Below the pieces are notes generated by a model, which saw only the letters and a list, made by a program, of their open reading frames with translations, ran no database searches and was not told the origin of the DNA. A stretch of 64,000 nucleotides of DNA. Origin: VXYL01 sp963665195. GTDB taxonomy: Bacteria > Pseudomonadota > Gammaproteobacteria > Pseudomonadales > Azotimanducaceae. The translations under genes and the position numbers were made by a program. Each line of letters begins with the position of its first letter. The first letter of the stretch is position 1. Positions 25,931 to 34,858 of this stretch are shown one piece after another. Location: contig OY762070.1 of NCBI GenBank assembly GCA_963665195.1, positions 4,960,001-5,024,000 of the forward strand. Direction: 5' to 3'.

Positions 25931-26772
25931 GCGGCGCTGGTGCGCGAGCGCGCCTCTTGCGCCGCGACTCGATAGCGGCGTCCGTCTTCCACGCGCACTG
26001 CGGTTAGCGTGCGGCCCCAGACGCAGCCGGTGTCCAAGGCGACGATCTGCGGCCGCGACCGGACGCTGCGGGAGTCGCCGGTCGTAGTGCCGTCCAAGGC
26101 GGCCCAGTGGCCGAAGTAGAGCGTGCAGCCCAGGCGCGACGGATACGAGAACCACGGTCGGTAGCCGGTCGGCAGGTCGGCCAAGGCGCCCTTGTGGGTG
26201 AACTCCATGCGCGCCGCGGCGTCCACGAGCCTCATGCGAGTGAAGTAATTGACGATGGCGCGATGCCGGTCCATGCCGGTGAGCGCCGCGTCCCACAGGT
26301 CCGGCTGGTCGCCATACATGGCCTTGAAGAACGCGTCGTGTCCGGCGCCGCGCAGGACGGCTTCCACCTCGCGCGCATTGGCGCGCGCCGTCGCCAGGTC
26401 CCAGATGTGCGGGATGCCGGCGTGAACCATGGCGAAACCGTCGCCTTCGGCGAGCAGGGGCTGGCGGCGCAGCCAGGCGGCGAGTTCGGCGCAGTCCGGC
26501 GCGGCCAGCAGCTCGCCGAGGGTGTCGCTCCGACGTTGCGCATGGCCGCCGTAGACCATCGCCAGGAAGTGCAGGTCGTGATTGCCGAGCACGCCGGCGA
26601 AGCGCTCGCCGAGATCGCGCAGGAAGCGCAGCGTGTCGAGCGATTTGTGGCCGCGGTTGACGAGGTCCCCGACGCACCAGAGCCGGTCGCTCGCGCCGAA
26701 GCGCATCTCTTCGATGAGCGCCTTGAGGCTGTCCAGGCAGCCTTGGATGTCGCCGACGATGTAGGTGGCCAT
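25927..26772 (-). CDS. apaH: Symmetrical Ap4A hydrolase
   Basis: A 281-residue metallophosphatase that splits diadenosine tetraphosphate into two ADP. Motifs: YIVGDIQGC at the N terminus, WCVGDLVNRG, VLGNHDLHFLA, then FAMVHAGIPH and YFGHWAAL, giving the full set of metal ligands of the PPP-like fold. The length matches E. coli ApaH. The ATG at 26772 lies 11 bases after the apaG stop, and the stop overlaps the cca start, placing it in the conserved surA-rsmA-apaG-apaH operon. Confidence 0.94.
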   Translation of the reverse strand: MATYIVGDIQGCLDSLKALIEEMRFGASDRLWCVGDLVNRGHKSLDTLRFLRDLGERFAGVLGNHDLHFLAMVYGGHAQRRSDTLGELLAAPDCAELAAWLRRQPLLAEGDGFAMVHAGIPHIWDLATARANAREVEAVLRGAGHDAFFKAMYGDQPDLWDAALTGMDRHRAIVNYFTRMRLVDAAARMEFTHKGALADLPTGYRPWFSYPSRLGCTLYFGHWAALDGTTTGDSRSVRSRPQIVALDTGCVWGRTLTAVRVEDGRRYRVAAQEARSRTSAA

Positions 26773-26783
26773 GGGCGTGCGGT

Positions 26784-27152
26784 TCAGTGCACCGCGTTCG
26801 GCGTCTCCAGCGAGAACGCGTCGATGGGCACGTTGAACGATTCGCCGCTTTCCGCGCGGAACTCGTAGTGGCCCTGCATGACGCCGACCGCGGTCTCCAG
26901 CACGCAGGCGCTGGTGTAGCGGAAGGCCTGCCCCGGGGCGATGCGCGGCTGCTTGCCGACCACGCCCGGGCCGCGCACTTCCTGCTCTGCGCCATCGCCG
27001 TTGGTGATCAGCCAATAGCGGTTCAGGAGGCGCGCCGGCTCGTCGCCGCGATTGGCGATGGTGATGGTGTAGGCGAACACGTAGCGATCCGCCACCGGAT
27101 CGGACTCGGCGGCGATGAAGCGCGTCTCTACGGTGATTTCAAACCCTCTCAC
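26784..27152 (-). CDS. apaG: ApaG protein
   Basis: A 122-residue ApaG-family protein (immunoglobulin-like beta sandwich, linked to Co2+/Mg2+ homeostasis and Ap4A metabolism). Visible: TRFIAAESDPVADRYVFAYT, RYWLITNGDG, EVRGPGVVGKQP, SACVLETAVGVMQGHYEF and the closing IDAFSLETP. The start is taken as GTG at 27152 (VRGFEITVETRF), which gives the family's usual 125-residue length; the longer frame to 27236 would run through a hairpin repeat. It sits between rsmA and apaH. Confidence 0.92.
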   Translation of the reverse strand: MRGFEITVETRFIAAESDPVADRYVFAYTITIANRGDEPARLLNRYWLITNGDGAEQEVRGPGVVGKQPRIAPGQAFRYTSACVLETAVGVMQGHYEFRAESGESFNVPIDAFSLETPNAVH

Positions 27153-27197
27153 TCTGGCTGCCTCTTCCTGGTGCGAATGCTGTCGGTTGCGCTCGCG

Positions 27198-27221
27198 GCG
27201 ACTGCGAAGCGGTCGCGTCGC
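27198..27221. repeat. Hairpin repeat unit, copy 1
   Basis: The 24-base sequence GCGACTGCGAAGCGGTCGCG followed by TCGC can fold on itself (GGCGAC with GTCGCC). It occurs again with one mismatch at 34885-34908. It lies between rsmA and apaG. Confidence 0.5.
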
Positions 27222-27236
27222 CGACTTCGAATCCAC

Positions 27237-28019
27237 TCATGGCGGTCTGCCTCTTCCATGGTACGAATGTGGCCAGTTGCTGGCTGTTTGGTTCGCGATC
27301 GCCACGAACTCCGGCAAGCCGAACTGCTCCGCGCGGCGCCGGGGGTCGATGCCGAGCGCGCGCCAGTCGGCGCCGATGGAGTTTAGGGCATTGCCGAGCG
27401 TCTTGCGCCTTTGGCCGAACGCCAGACGCACGACGTGGCGCAGCACGGACACATCGCACGGTTCCCCCTTTCGGGCCAGCAGGCGGACGAAGGACGAAGC
27501 GACCTTCGGCGGCGGGCGGAAGCTCTGCGGGTCGACATCGAACAGGCGGTCGATGGCGCAGTGGTACTGGGCGATCACCGACAGCCGGCCGTAGGCCTTG
27601 GTGCCGGGCCGGGCGGTCAGTCGTTCGGCCACTTCGCGCTGCAGCATGAAGTGCATGTCCACGCAGCGCTTGGCCTCGGCGAACAGCCGGTCCAAGAGCG
27701 GCGTCGCGATGTTGTAGGGGAGGTTGCCGACAACCCGGCGGGGCGTCGCCAGGAAAGGCTCGAGGTCGGCGGCCAGGGCGTCGGCGCGGACCAGTTCGAG
27801 GGCGGGGAAGCTGGCCCGCAGACCGGCGGCCAGATCGCGATCGATTTCGATGGCGGCGACGCTGCCCGCCTCCGCCAGCAGGCGCCCGGTCAGCGCCCCC
27901 GCGCCGGGGCCGATTTCCAGCACCGCGTCATCCGGGCGCAGGCGCAGGGCGGCGAATATGCGCTCGACAGCGGCGGGATCCGCCAGGAAGTGCTGCCCGA
28001 AGCGCTTGCGAACGGGCAC
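27237..28019 (-). CDS. rsmA: 16S rRNA dimethyladenosine transferase
   Basis: A 260-residue KsgA/RsmA methyltransferase that dimethylates A1518 and A1519 of 16S rRNA late in 30S assembly. KRFGQHFLADPAAVERI opens the protein; LEIGPGAGALTGRLL is the AdoMet-binding motif I, AIEIDRDLAAGL follows, and VVGNLPYNIATPLL is the NLPY catalytic motif IV. RPPPKVASSFVRL and AFGQRRKTLGN are typical of the C-terminal domain. In enterobacteria pdxA lies between surA and this gene; here only 58 bases separate them. Confidence 0.95.
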   Translation of the reverse strand: MPVRKRFGQHFLADPAAVERIFAALRLRPDDAVLEIGPGAGALTGRLLAEAGSVAAIEIDRDLAAGLRASFPALELVRADALAADLEPFLATPRRVVGNLPYNIATPLLDRLFAEAKRCVDMHFMLQREVAERLTARPGTKAYGRLSVIAQYHCAIDRLFDVDPQSFRPPPKVASSFVRLLARKGEPCDVSVLRHVVRLAFGQRRKTLGNALNSIGADWRALGIDPRRRAEQFGLPEFVAIANQTASNWPHSYHGRGRPP

Positions 28020-28077
28020 CGAGTCGGCGTCCTAGGCGTGCGGATGCCCGACGGCGAGCATCGGTGCCGAGAGGGTT

Positions 28078-29409
28078 CTAGTTGGTTTCCGCGGCCTCCT
28101 CGTCCGCATCCTCGCGGGCGGTCAACTCGACGCGGTGGTCCACGTAGGCTTCATCGCGGATTTCGCTCAGCCACTCCTGCAGGCGTTCGTCGAAGCGGCG
28201 CGCATGCAGCACGCGGGTGGCGTAGTCGCGGCGCGCCTCCTCGCTGGCGTCCGCCTCGCGGCGGTCCAGCACTTGCAGCACATGCCAGCCGAACTCGGAG
28301 CGGAACACCGGCGAGAACTCGCCGATGGCGGTGGCGTCCATGATGTCGCGAAACTCGGTGACGAACGCCTCGCCCGTGCTCCAGCCGAGTTCGCCGCCGG
28401 CGAGAGCCGAACCGGGGTCGTCCGAGAACTCCCGGGCGAGCGCCGCGAAGTCTTCGCCGCCGATCAGCCGCTCGCGGACGGACTCGGCGGTGGCCTTCGC
28501 CTCGGCATCCGAACGGATGGTGGATGGCGAGACCAGAATATGGCGTACCTGCGTCTCGTTGGCCCGTTGCTGCGATGCGCCGCGCATGTCGAGCAGCTTG
28601 ACGATGTGGAATCCGGCGGCGTTCTGCAGCGGCGGGGCGACCTCGCCGATCTCAAGCTCAAGGACCTGCTCCGCGAACAGTCCCGGCAGGCGGCTGGCCC
28701 GGCGCCAGCCGAGGTCGCCGCCTTCGAGGGCGGTGCCGGCGGCCGAATGCTCCATCGCCGCGGCGGCGAAGTCCGCGCCGTCGCGCAGCGTCGCGGCGAT
28801 CGCCTCGGCCTGCTGCCGCACTCGCTCGATTGCCGCTGGGGAGGCGCCGGCGGCGACGGCGAGCAGGATGTGGCCGACCCGGTACTCGTCCGACAGCTGC
28901 TCGGCGAAGAACGGCGAGGAGAGCAGCTCCTCGATGTCCTGTTCGGTGATGTACACGCGCCGATTCACCACCTCGCGCTGCACGCGGTCGATGCTGAGCT
29001 GGCGGCGCACCTGGTCGCGGAAGGCGCGGTAGGAGAGGCCCTCGCTCGTCAGCGCTTCGATGAACTGGTCGATGCTCATGCCGTTCTCGGCGGCATAGTC
29101 GCCGACCGCCCGGGTGAGGGTCTCGTCGTCCACCAGGATGCCGCGGCTCTCGGCTTCCTGGAGCTGGATGCTCTCGATGATGAGGCGCTCCAGAATCTGC
29201 TCCAGAATGGCTTCCTGCGGCGGCGCGCCGCCTTGTTCGCTGGCCTGAATCTGCCGCATAACCGTGTGGAAGCGTTCCATCACTTCGCTGGCGAGCACCA
29301 CGTCGTCGTTGACGATGGCGATGATCTCGTCCACCGGCTCCGGTTCGGCCGCGACCTGAAGGGCGGTCGCCAGCACGCCGGCCGCCAGCGCTTGAGATGC
29401 GAGTCTCAT
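28078..29409 (-). CDS. surA: Periplasmic chaperone/PPIase SurA
   Basis: A 443-residue SurA: signal peptide (MRLASQALAAGVLATALQVA), an N-terminal chaperone domain starting VDEIIAIVNDDVVLASEV with the paired helices through RVQREVVNRRVYIT, then two parvulin domains. The first runs from RVGHILLAV to GFHIVKLLD and the second from QVRHILVSP to GWHVLQVLD. SurA escorts outer-membrane beta-barrels, including LptD, to the BAM complex. The start overlaps the lptD stop by four bases (ATGA), coupling chaperone and client. Confidence 0.95.
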   Translation of the reverse strand: MRLASQALAAGVLATALQVAAEPEPVDEIIAIVNDDVVLASEVMERFHTVMRQIQASEQGGAPPQEAILEQILERLIIESIQLQEAESRGILVDDETLTRAVGDYAAENGMSIDQFIEALTSEGLSYRAFRDQVRRQLSIDRVQREVVNRRVYITEQDIEELLSSPFFAEQLSDEYRVGHILLAVAAGASPAAIERVRQQAEAIAATLRDGADFAAAAMEHSAAGTALEGGDLGWRRASRLPGLFAEQVLELEIGEVAPPLQNAAGFHIVKLLDMRGASQQRANETQVRHILVSPSTIRSDAEAKATAESVRERLIGGEDFAALAREFSDDPGSALAGGELGWSTGEAFVTEFRDIMDATAIGEFSPVFRSEFGWHVLQVLDRREADASEEARRDYATRVLHARRFDERLQEWLSEIRDEAYVDHRVELTAREDADEEAAETN

Positions 29410-31730
29410 CGTTGTGTTTCCTCCGCTCGAAAGCCCTTGATGCCACGTTCAAGGCGCGAGTCTACCTTGCTGCCGAAGCCGGCGAGACCGCGCAGCAGCA
29501 CCTGCACGAGCAGGCCCTGGTCGTGGCCCGCCAGCGGCGTCGGCCGATTGCGCGGCGCGTTGATGGTCTTGTGCCACAGCGCCCGCACCGCCAGGCAGCA
29601 GTTCGCGTACTCGACGCCGCCGAACGCCTCGATGATTTGACCGTGCCGCCAGTCGTGGTTCCATCGCCCGAAACCGGCCCACTGCCGGGCCAGCGGCCAG
29701 TGGAACGAGACCTCGGTCTGATCGATGCCGATCAGGGCTCGGCGCCGGTAGCCGAGATTGACCAGGCGGCGGCTGTCCCGGCGATAGCCGAGCGCGATGC
29801 CCGCCTCCTCCAACTCGCCCTCGTCGGCGTGCCAGGCGAAGGTCGATTGCGCCCGCAGGCGCCCGAAGCTGCCGTCGAGTTCGCCGGCGATGGACGATGC
29901 GGGCTGCGGCGCCGCTTGGCCGCCGAGCGCTACCAGCGGATCGTCCATATGGCGTACCACGCCGACCCGCGCCGCTAGGCGCTCGGCGCCGGTGGCGGCA
30001 TCGAGCAGTCGGCTGGCAACGCCGATGGCCAGCCGGTCGGCATCGCCGATCCGGTCCAGGCCGGCGAAGCGGTTGTCGCGGAACAGCTGCCGATAGGAGA
30101 ACGTCAGCCGGGCCGCATCGAAGCGGGGCAGGTGCGCCTGCTCCGCGTGGGACTGGTAGAGGTAGTACAGGCGCGGCTCCAAGGTCTGGATGCGACCTGC
30201 GGCGGCGTCGCGCTCGAACACGAGGCCGCCGTCTAGGCTGGCGAGGCGAATGCGGCGTTCCGGGCGCTGATCGGCGCTTGCGCCGGCGCCCGACAGGTCG
30301 TAGGCCGTGTGGCGCAGTCCGGTGGCGAGAGCGAGGAAGCCCCAGGATCGATGCCAGGCCAGCCGCAGGCGCGGCTCGACATGCAGGCGGCTGCCGCGCA
30401 CCGCGCCTTGGCGCGCCGACGGCGGCTCGAAAGACGCCCAGGCGGCGCTCAGCGTCCAGCCGAGCGGGCCGAGCAGATCGCCCGTGTACGCAACGTTCGC
30501 TTCGGGCAGGCGGCGGTACGGTTCGCTGCCGGGCTCGAGACGCTGGAATCCCTGCGCCCACAACCGTGCTGTGAACGCGCCGAGGTCGAACTCCGCTTCC
30601 GCCCGGCGTTCTAGGGACACGCGGCTCGACACGGCCAGTTCCGAGCCGAGATCCACGAAGTAGTCGTTGTCGCTGACGGCGTCGGCTTCGGCCAGGGTGC
30701 GCAGCGCACCGAAGCGGCCGACATGGCGGGCACTCATCAGCCAGCGATCGGCCGGGACGAAATCCGCGCCGGGTTCGAGCGCGACAAGATCGGTGCGCGA
30801 CAGGCGGCCGTCGTAGGCGCGGTCGTCGGCGAGGAAGGCGCCGCCAAGCGTGCTTCCGGTGCCGCGGCCGAGGTGGCGCAGTTCGCCTTCGACGCCGACG
30901 CCCCGGGCGTCGATGCTGCGCACAGCGAGGGTAGCGTCGGCGTTCGGCGCGATGTTCAGGTAATAGGGCGCGGCGATGTCCAGCCCGTCCTCGTCGTCGT
31001 GGCGGAGATCCGGGAGCAGGAAGCCGCTGCTGCGCGCCGCGCCCACCGGAAAGCGCAGGTAGGGGGCGTAGAACACCGGCGCTCTGCCGAGCTTGAGGCG
31101 CAGGTGGCGGGCGCTCGCGGTCGCGGCGTCCGCGTCGATGCGGATGGACTTCGCTTGGACGGTCCACATGCCGCGCTGCGGCGGGCAGCGGGTCAGGCTG
31201 GGTTCGACCAGCCGCAGCGCGTCGCCGCTGCGCTCGACGCGGGTCGCGCTGCCGCGCAGTTCCAAGTCCGTCAGCACGAACTCGGCATTCGCCAGGGTCG
31301 CCTGATCGGCATCCAGCCGGAACACCGCATCGCTGCCTGCGGCCTCGAAGCCGGGCTCGCCGAAGCGCACTGCGCCGCGGCTGCGCGCCACCGAGAGGGC
31401 GTCCTCCAGACGCACTTCGGTCGCCGTCAGCGAGCGGGCGCCGTGCCGCAGATGCACATCGCCGCGCAGCGTCGCCGGGCCGTCGATGGTGCCCTCCAGG
31501 GCGGCGGCGCTGATCGTCGCCGCGTCCGATCCGGCGTCGGGGTCCGCCGGTCGGCCGATGTACGCGCCGGCGCAGTACCAGTGGCGGCGCTCGGCGTCGG
31601 CAAGCGGCGTCCACAGGACCTCGGCCAACTCCCCGCCGCCAGCACCGCAAGGCGCGACGATGGCCAGCAGCAGGGGCCAAGCGGCGCGGTGTATTGCGGT
31701 CCGCCTGCGCGCTCGCGACAATCGCGCCAT
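29406..31730 (-). CDS. lptD: LPS-assembly protein LptD
   Basis: A 774-residue outer-membrane protein that with LptE inserts lipopolysaccharide into the outer leaflet. A signal peptide (HRAAWPLLLAIVAPCGAG) is followed by an OstA/LptA-like jellyroll domain (TLRGDVHLRHGARSLTA, RSRGAVRFGEPGFEA) and a long C-terminal beta-barrel from about residue 270. The adjacent cysteine pair near the C terminus (YANCCLAVR), needed for the inter-domain disulfides in E. coli LptD, is present, with upstream cysteines in HWYCAGAY and TRCPPQRG. The start MARLSRARRR at 31730 overlaps, on the opposite strand, the amgK start codon. Confidence 0.95.
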   Translation of the reverse strand: MARLSRARRRTAIHRAAWPLLLAIVAPCGAGGGELAEVLWTPLADAERRHWYCAGAYIGRPADPDAGSDAATISAAALEGTIDGPATLRGDVHLRHGARSLTATEVRLEDALSVARSRGAVRFGEPGFEAAGSDAVFRLDADQATLANAEFVLTDLELRGSATRVERSGDALRLVEPSLTRCPPQRGMWTVQAKSIRIDADAATASARHLRLKLGRAPVFYAPYLRFPVGAARSSGFLLPDLRHDDEDGLDIAAPYYLNIAPNADATLAVRSIDARGVGVEGELRHLGRGTGSTLGGAFLADDRAYDGRLSRTDLVALEPGADFVPADRWLMSARHVGRFGALRTLAEADAVSDNDYFVDLGSELAVSSRVSLERRAEAEFDLGAFTARLWAQGFQRLEPGSEPYRRLPEANVAYTGDLLGPLGWTLSAAWASFEPPSARQGAVRGSRLHVEPRLRLAWHRSWGFLALATGLRHTAYDLSGAGASADQRPERRIRLASLDGGLVFERDAAAGRIQTLEPRLYYLYQSHAEQAHLPRFDAARLTFSYRQLFRDNRFAGLDRIGDADRLAIGVASRLLDAATGAERLAARVGVVRHMDDPLVALGGQAAPQPASSIAGELDGSFGRLRAQSTFAWHADEGELEEAGIALGYRRDSRRLVNLGYRRRALIGIDQTEVSFHWPLARQWAGFGRWNHDWRHGQIIEAFGGVEYANCCLAVRALWHKTINAPRNRPTPLAGHDQGLLVQVLLRGLAGFGSKVDSRLERGIKGFRAEETQR

Positions 31731-32730
31731 GCCATGCGCCAGCGCCGTAGAAAGCCCGTCGGCGGAAGAACTTGCCGCCTGGGCGGCGCAAGCGCTCGGC
31801 GCGGCGCGCGCGGAGCTCGTGCCGTTGCCCGTCGAGGCCAGCACGCGACGCTTCTTTCGGGTGTCCGGGGCAGCCGTGGAGGGCTCGTTCATCGCCATGC
31901 ATTCACCGCCTGCGACGGAGCATAACCCGCGCTTCGCGCGTCTCGCGCGCCGATTCCGGGCCCACGGCCTGCACACGCCCGCCATTCACGCCACCGACTT
32001 CGAGCGCGGCTTCGTGCTCATGGAGGACTTGGGCGAGACCGACTTCGCGGCGGCGTACGGGCGCGGCGATGTCGACGCGCCGCTCGATGCAGCGCTGCGG
32101 GCGCTGGCTGCCCTGCAACGCATGGCGCCGGACGGCATTCCGCCGTACACGGTGGAGCGCTTGCGCGATGAACTCGGCATCTTCGACGAGTGGCTGGTGG
32201 GCCGCTTTCTCGGCTGCTCCCTGCGGCCGCTGTTCGCCGCGACCGCGGACGCGCTCATCGACGCGACGCAGAGCGTGCCGAGCTGCGTCGTGCATCGGGA
32301 CTACCACTGCCGGAACCTGATCTGGCGCGGCGATGGCAGCGTCGGCATCGTCGACTTCCAGGATGCGCTGGTGGGGCCGGCGTGCTACGACATCGCGTCG
32401 CTCCTGCGCGACTGCTACCATGTCTTCGATGAACGGGCGGTGCGGCGCTGGCGGCGGCGCTTCCATGAGATGGCCGACATCGACTGCCCGGCCGACATCT
32501 TCGAACGCGCCTTCGATCTCACCGCCATCCAGCGCCAACTCAAAGCCGTGGGCATCTTCGCCCGGCTGCACCTGCGCCTCGGCAGGCCGAGCCATGTGCG
32601 CGACATCGTGCCGGTGCTGCGCCGCATCGAAAGCCTCGGGCGCGGCTACCCGGAGACGGCGGAGCTCGCGGCTTGGATCGAAGCCGAGGTGCTGCCGCGC
32701 GCGGCCGAGCGGGTGGCGGCGCTGTCGTGA
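31729..32730 (+). CDS. amgK: N-acetylmuramate/N-acetylglucosamine kinase
   Basis: A 333-residue aminoglycoside-phosphotransferase-fold kinase. VVHRDYHCRNLIW is the catalytic loop and GIVDFQDALVGP the metal-binding aspartate motif. In Pseudomonas, AmgK phosphorylates MurNAc at C1 in the cell-wall recycling bypass, and MurU then makes UDP-MurNAc; murU directly follows here, with stop and start overlapping. The gene diverges from lptD exactly as in Pseudomonas. The ATG at 31729 is the first in frame next to MPCASAVES and overlaps the lptD start by two bases. Confidence 0.92.
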   Translation: MPCASAVESPSAEELAAWAAQALGAARAELVPLPVEASTRRFFRVSGAAVEGSFIAMHSPPATEHNPRFARLARRFRAHGLHTPAIHATDFERGFVLMEDLGETDFAAAYGRGDVDAPLDAALRALAALQRMAPDGIPPYTVERLRDELGIFDEWLVGRFLGCSLRPLFAATADALIDATQSVPSCVVHRDYHCRNLIWRGDGSVGIVDFQDALVGPACYDIASLLRDCYHVFDERAVRRWRRRFHEMADIDCPADIFERAFDLTAIQRQLKAVGIFARLHLRLGRPSHVRDIVPVLRRIESLGRGYPETAELAAWIEAEVLPRAAERVAALS

Positions 32731-33383
32731 AGGCGATGATCCTCGCCGCCGGCCGCGGCGACCGGCTGCGGCCGCTGACCGAGCGGCTGCCGAAGCCGCT
32801 CATCCCCATCGCCAGCGAGCCGCTCATCGTCCACCAGCTGCGCTGGCTGCACCGCGCCGGCATCCGCGACGTGGTGATCAATGTCCACCATCTGGGCGAA
32901 CAGATCGAGCGCGCCCTAGGCAGAGGTGCCGACATCGGCGTGCGCATTCGCTACAGCGTCGAAGAGGAACTGCTGGAAACGGGCGGCGGCATCAAGCGAG
33001 CGCTGCCGCAGCTCCTGCCGTCGCCGTTCCTGGTGCTGAACGGCGACATTTGGACGAACTACCCGTTCCGCCAGCTGCGCGACGCGCGGCCGGGCAAGGC
33101 GCGCATCGTGCTGACGCCGACGCCGGCGCATCGCCCGGCGGGCGACTTCGGTCTGCGCGACGGCCGCGCCACTCGCGCGGGAGAGCGCGACCATACCTAC
33201 TGTGGCATCGGCGTGCTCAGCGAGGCGCTGTTCGAGGACAGCCCGGACGGCGCCTTCTCGCTGCGCGATCTGCTGTTCCGCGCCGCCGCCGCGGGCGAGC
33301 TCGAAGGCGAGGTCTGGGACGGCACTTGGATCGATGTCGGCACCCCGGAACAGCTCAAGCGCGTGCGCCGCCTGACGCTCTGA
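32727..33383 (+). CDS. murU: MurNAc-1-phosphate uridylyltransferase
   Basis: A 218-residue nucleotidyltransferase of the sugar-phosphate type. MILAAGRGDRLRPLTERLPK is the nucleotide-binding signature (G-G-x-R...K), with LVLNGDIWTNYPF holding the metal aspartate and WIDVGTPEQL at the C terminus. It converts MurNAc-1-P to UDP-MurNAc, feeding peptidoglycan synthesis without the de novo MurA step, which confers fosfomycin tolerance in Pseudomonas. The start is GTG at 32727 overlapping the amgK stop; an ATG at 32736 is the alternative. Confidence 0.92.
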   Translation: MKAMILAAGRGDRLRPLTERLPKPLIPIASEPLIVHQLRWLHRAGIRDVVINVHHLGEQIERALGRGADIGVRIRYSVEEELLETGGGIKRALPQLLPSPFLVLNGDIWTNYPFRQLRDARPGKARIVLTPTPAHRPAGDFGLRDGRATRAGERDHTYCGIGVLSEALFEDSPDGAFSLRDLLFRAAAAGELEGEVWDGTWIDVGTPEQLKRVRRLTL

Positions 33384-33447
33384 CGGCCGCCCGATGGCCG
33401 CGACGCGGCGCGTTGTAGAATGCCGCGCCCTCGAGCCGGGACCGCCT

Positions 33448-34134
33448 GTGAAACGCTGGATCGCGCCTTCCATCCTGGCGGCGGACTTCGCCCGGCTCGG
33501 CGACGAAGTCGGCGCCGTGCTCGCCGCGGGCGCGGATGCCGTGCATTTCGACGTCATGGACAACCACTACGTGCCGAACCTCAGCGTCGGGCCGCTGGTG
33601 CTCGAAGCGCTGCGCCGGCACGGGGTGGCGGCGCCGGTGGACGTGCATCTCATGGTGCGGCCGGTGGACCGGCTGATCGGCGACTTCCTTGCCGCCGGCG
33701 CGGACTTCATCACCATCCATCCAGAGGCCAGCGAGCATCCGCATCGCTCGCTTGGGCTTATTCGCGACGGCGGCGCGAAGGCCGGGCTGGCGCTCAACCC
33801 GGGCACCGCGGTGGGCGTGCTGGAGCCGCTCATCGACATGGTGGATTTGGTGCTCGTCATGTCCGTCAATCCGGGCTTCGGTGGCCAGGCGTTCCTGCCG
33901 TCGAGCCTCGCCAAGGTCGCCGCCGTCCGGCGCTTGCTCGATTCGGCGGGCAGCGAAGCGCGGCTCGAAATCGACGGCGGCATCAAGGCGGACAATATCG
34001 CCCGAGCGGCCAACGCCGGCGCAGACACCTTTGTCGCCGGTTCGGCGATCTTCGGGGCGCCGCGGGACGCCGAGCGGCGCGAAGACGACTACCGCGCCGT
34101 GCTCGAGGCCATGCGCGCGCAGATCGAGCCGTGA
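33448..34134 (+). CDS. rpe: Ribulose-phosphate 3-epimerase
   Basis: A 228-residue TIM-barrel epimerase interconverting ribulose-5-P and xylulose-5-P. APSILAADFARLGDE, VHFDVMDNHYVPNLSVGP (metal histidine and catalytic aspartate), VDVHLMVRP, VMSVNPGFGGQAFLP and LEIDGGIKADN are all in place. The GTG start at 33448 (VKRWIAPSIL) gives the conserved N terminus; an ATG at 33394 would add an unsupported extension. The stop overlaps the gph start, matching the common gammaproteobacterial rpe-gph-trpE order. Confidence 0.95.
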   Translation: MKRWIAPSILAADFARLGDEVGAVLAAGADAVHFDVMDNHYVPNLSVGPLVLEALRRHGVAAPVDVHLMVRPVDRLIGDFLAAGADFITIHPEASEHPHRSLGLIRDGGAKAGLALNPGTAVGVLEPLIDMVDLVLVMSVNPGFGGQAFLPSSLAKVAAVRRLLDSAGSEARLEIDGGIKADNIARAANAGADTFVAGSAIFGAPRDAERREDDYRAVLEAMRAQIEP

Positions 34135-34784
34135 TGACCGCCCGCTACGCGGCCTACCTGTTCGATCTCGACGGTACCTTGGTGGACACGGCGCCGGACC
34201 TGATGCGCGCCCTGAACGCGGTGCTCGGCACGGCCGGCCTGCCGCTGGTGGACGAGGCGACCACGCGGCACTGGGTCGGCCACGGGGTGCGGGCGATGCT
34301 GGCCGCGGCGCTCGAACATCACGACGCGGCGGTGTCGGACGAACGCCTGGATCGGCTCTTCAATGCCTGTCTCGAACACTACGGCGCGCATATCGCTGAC
34401 TACTCGAAGCCCTATCCGACCGTCGTCGAGACGCTTGCCGCGTTGCAGAAGCGGGTGCCGCTGGCGGTGGTCACCAACAAGCCAGCGCAGTTGACCGAGC
34501 AGCTGCTCGCGGCGCTGAATCTCAGACGCTTCTTCGGCTCGGTGGTGGGCCGGGGAACGACGCGGCTGCACAAGCCGGCGGCGGAGCCTGCGCTGCATGC
34601 CTGCCGCGAACTCGGTGTGCGGCCGGCCGAGGCGCTCTTCGTCGGCGACTCGGCGACCGATGTCGCCTGCGCCCGCGCCGCCGGCTGCCCGGTGGTGCTG
34701 TATCGCTACGGCTACAACCACGGCGAAGATCCGGACGACTTGGGCGCGGATGCCGTGATTGATTCGCTGGCAGCTCTCCGCTAG
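34134..34784 (+). CDS. gph: Phosphoglycolate phosphatase
   Basis: A 216-residue HAD-superfamily phosphatase. YLFDLDGTLVDTAPDL is motif I, AVVTNKPAQL motif II, LHKPAAEPALHA the motif III lysine, and ALFVGDSATDVACA motif IV. It removes 2-phosphoglycolate formed by DNA repair or Rubisco oxygenation. ATG at 34134 overlaps the rpe stop by one base (TGATG-type), so translation is likely coupled. About 200 bases with two hairpins follow before trpE. Confidence 0.92.
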   Translation: MTARYAAYLFDLDGTLVDTAPDLMRALNAVLGTAGLPLVDEATTRHWVGHGVRAMLAAALEHHDAAVSDERLDRLFNACLEHYGAHIADYSKPYPTVVETLAALQKRVPLAVVTNKPAQLTEQLLAALNLRRFFGSVVGRGTTRLHKPAAEPALHACRELGVRPAEALFVGDSATDVACARAAGCPVVLYRYGYNHGEDPDDLGADAVIDSLAALR

Positions 34785-34858
34785 GTTGCGTGCCGCCATG
34801 CATGTCTCGACCAAGTCCCGGCCGACCAAACGCCGCCCGCCGCTCACTTCGCCCGCGG

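Noticed and set aside
24884..26995. 703-codon frame covering apaH and cca
   Set aside because: It is cca in frame with a shadow frame across apaH. Separate genes with proper starts and motifs explain the region.
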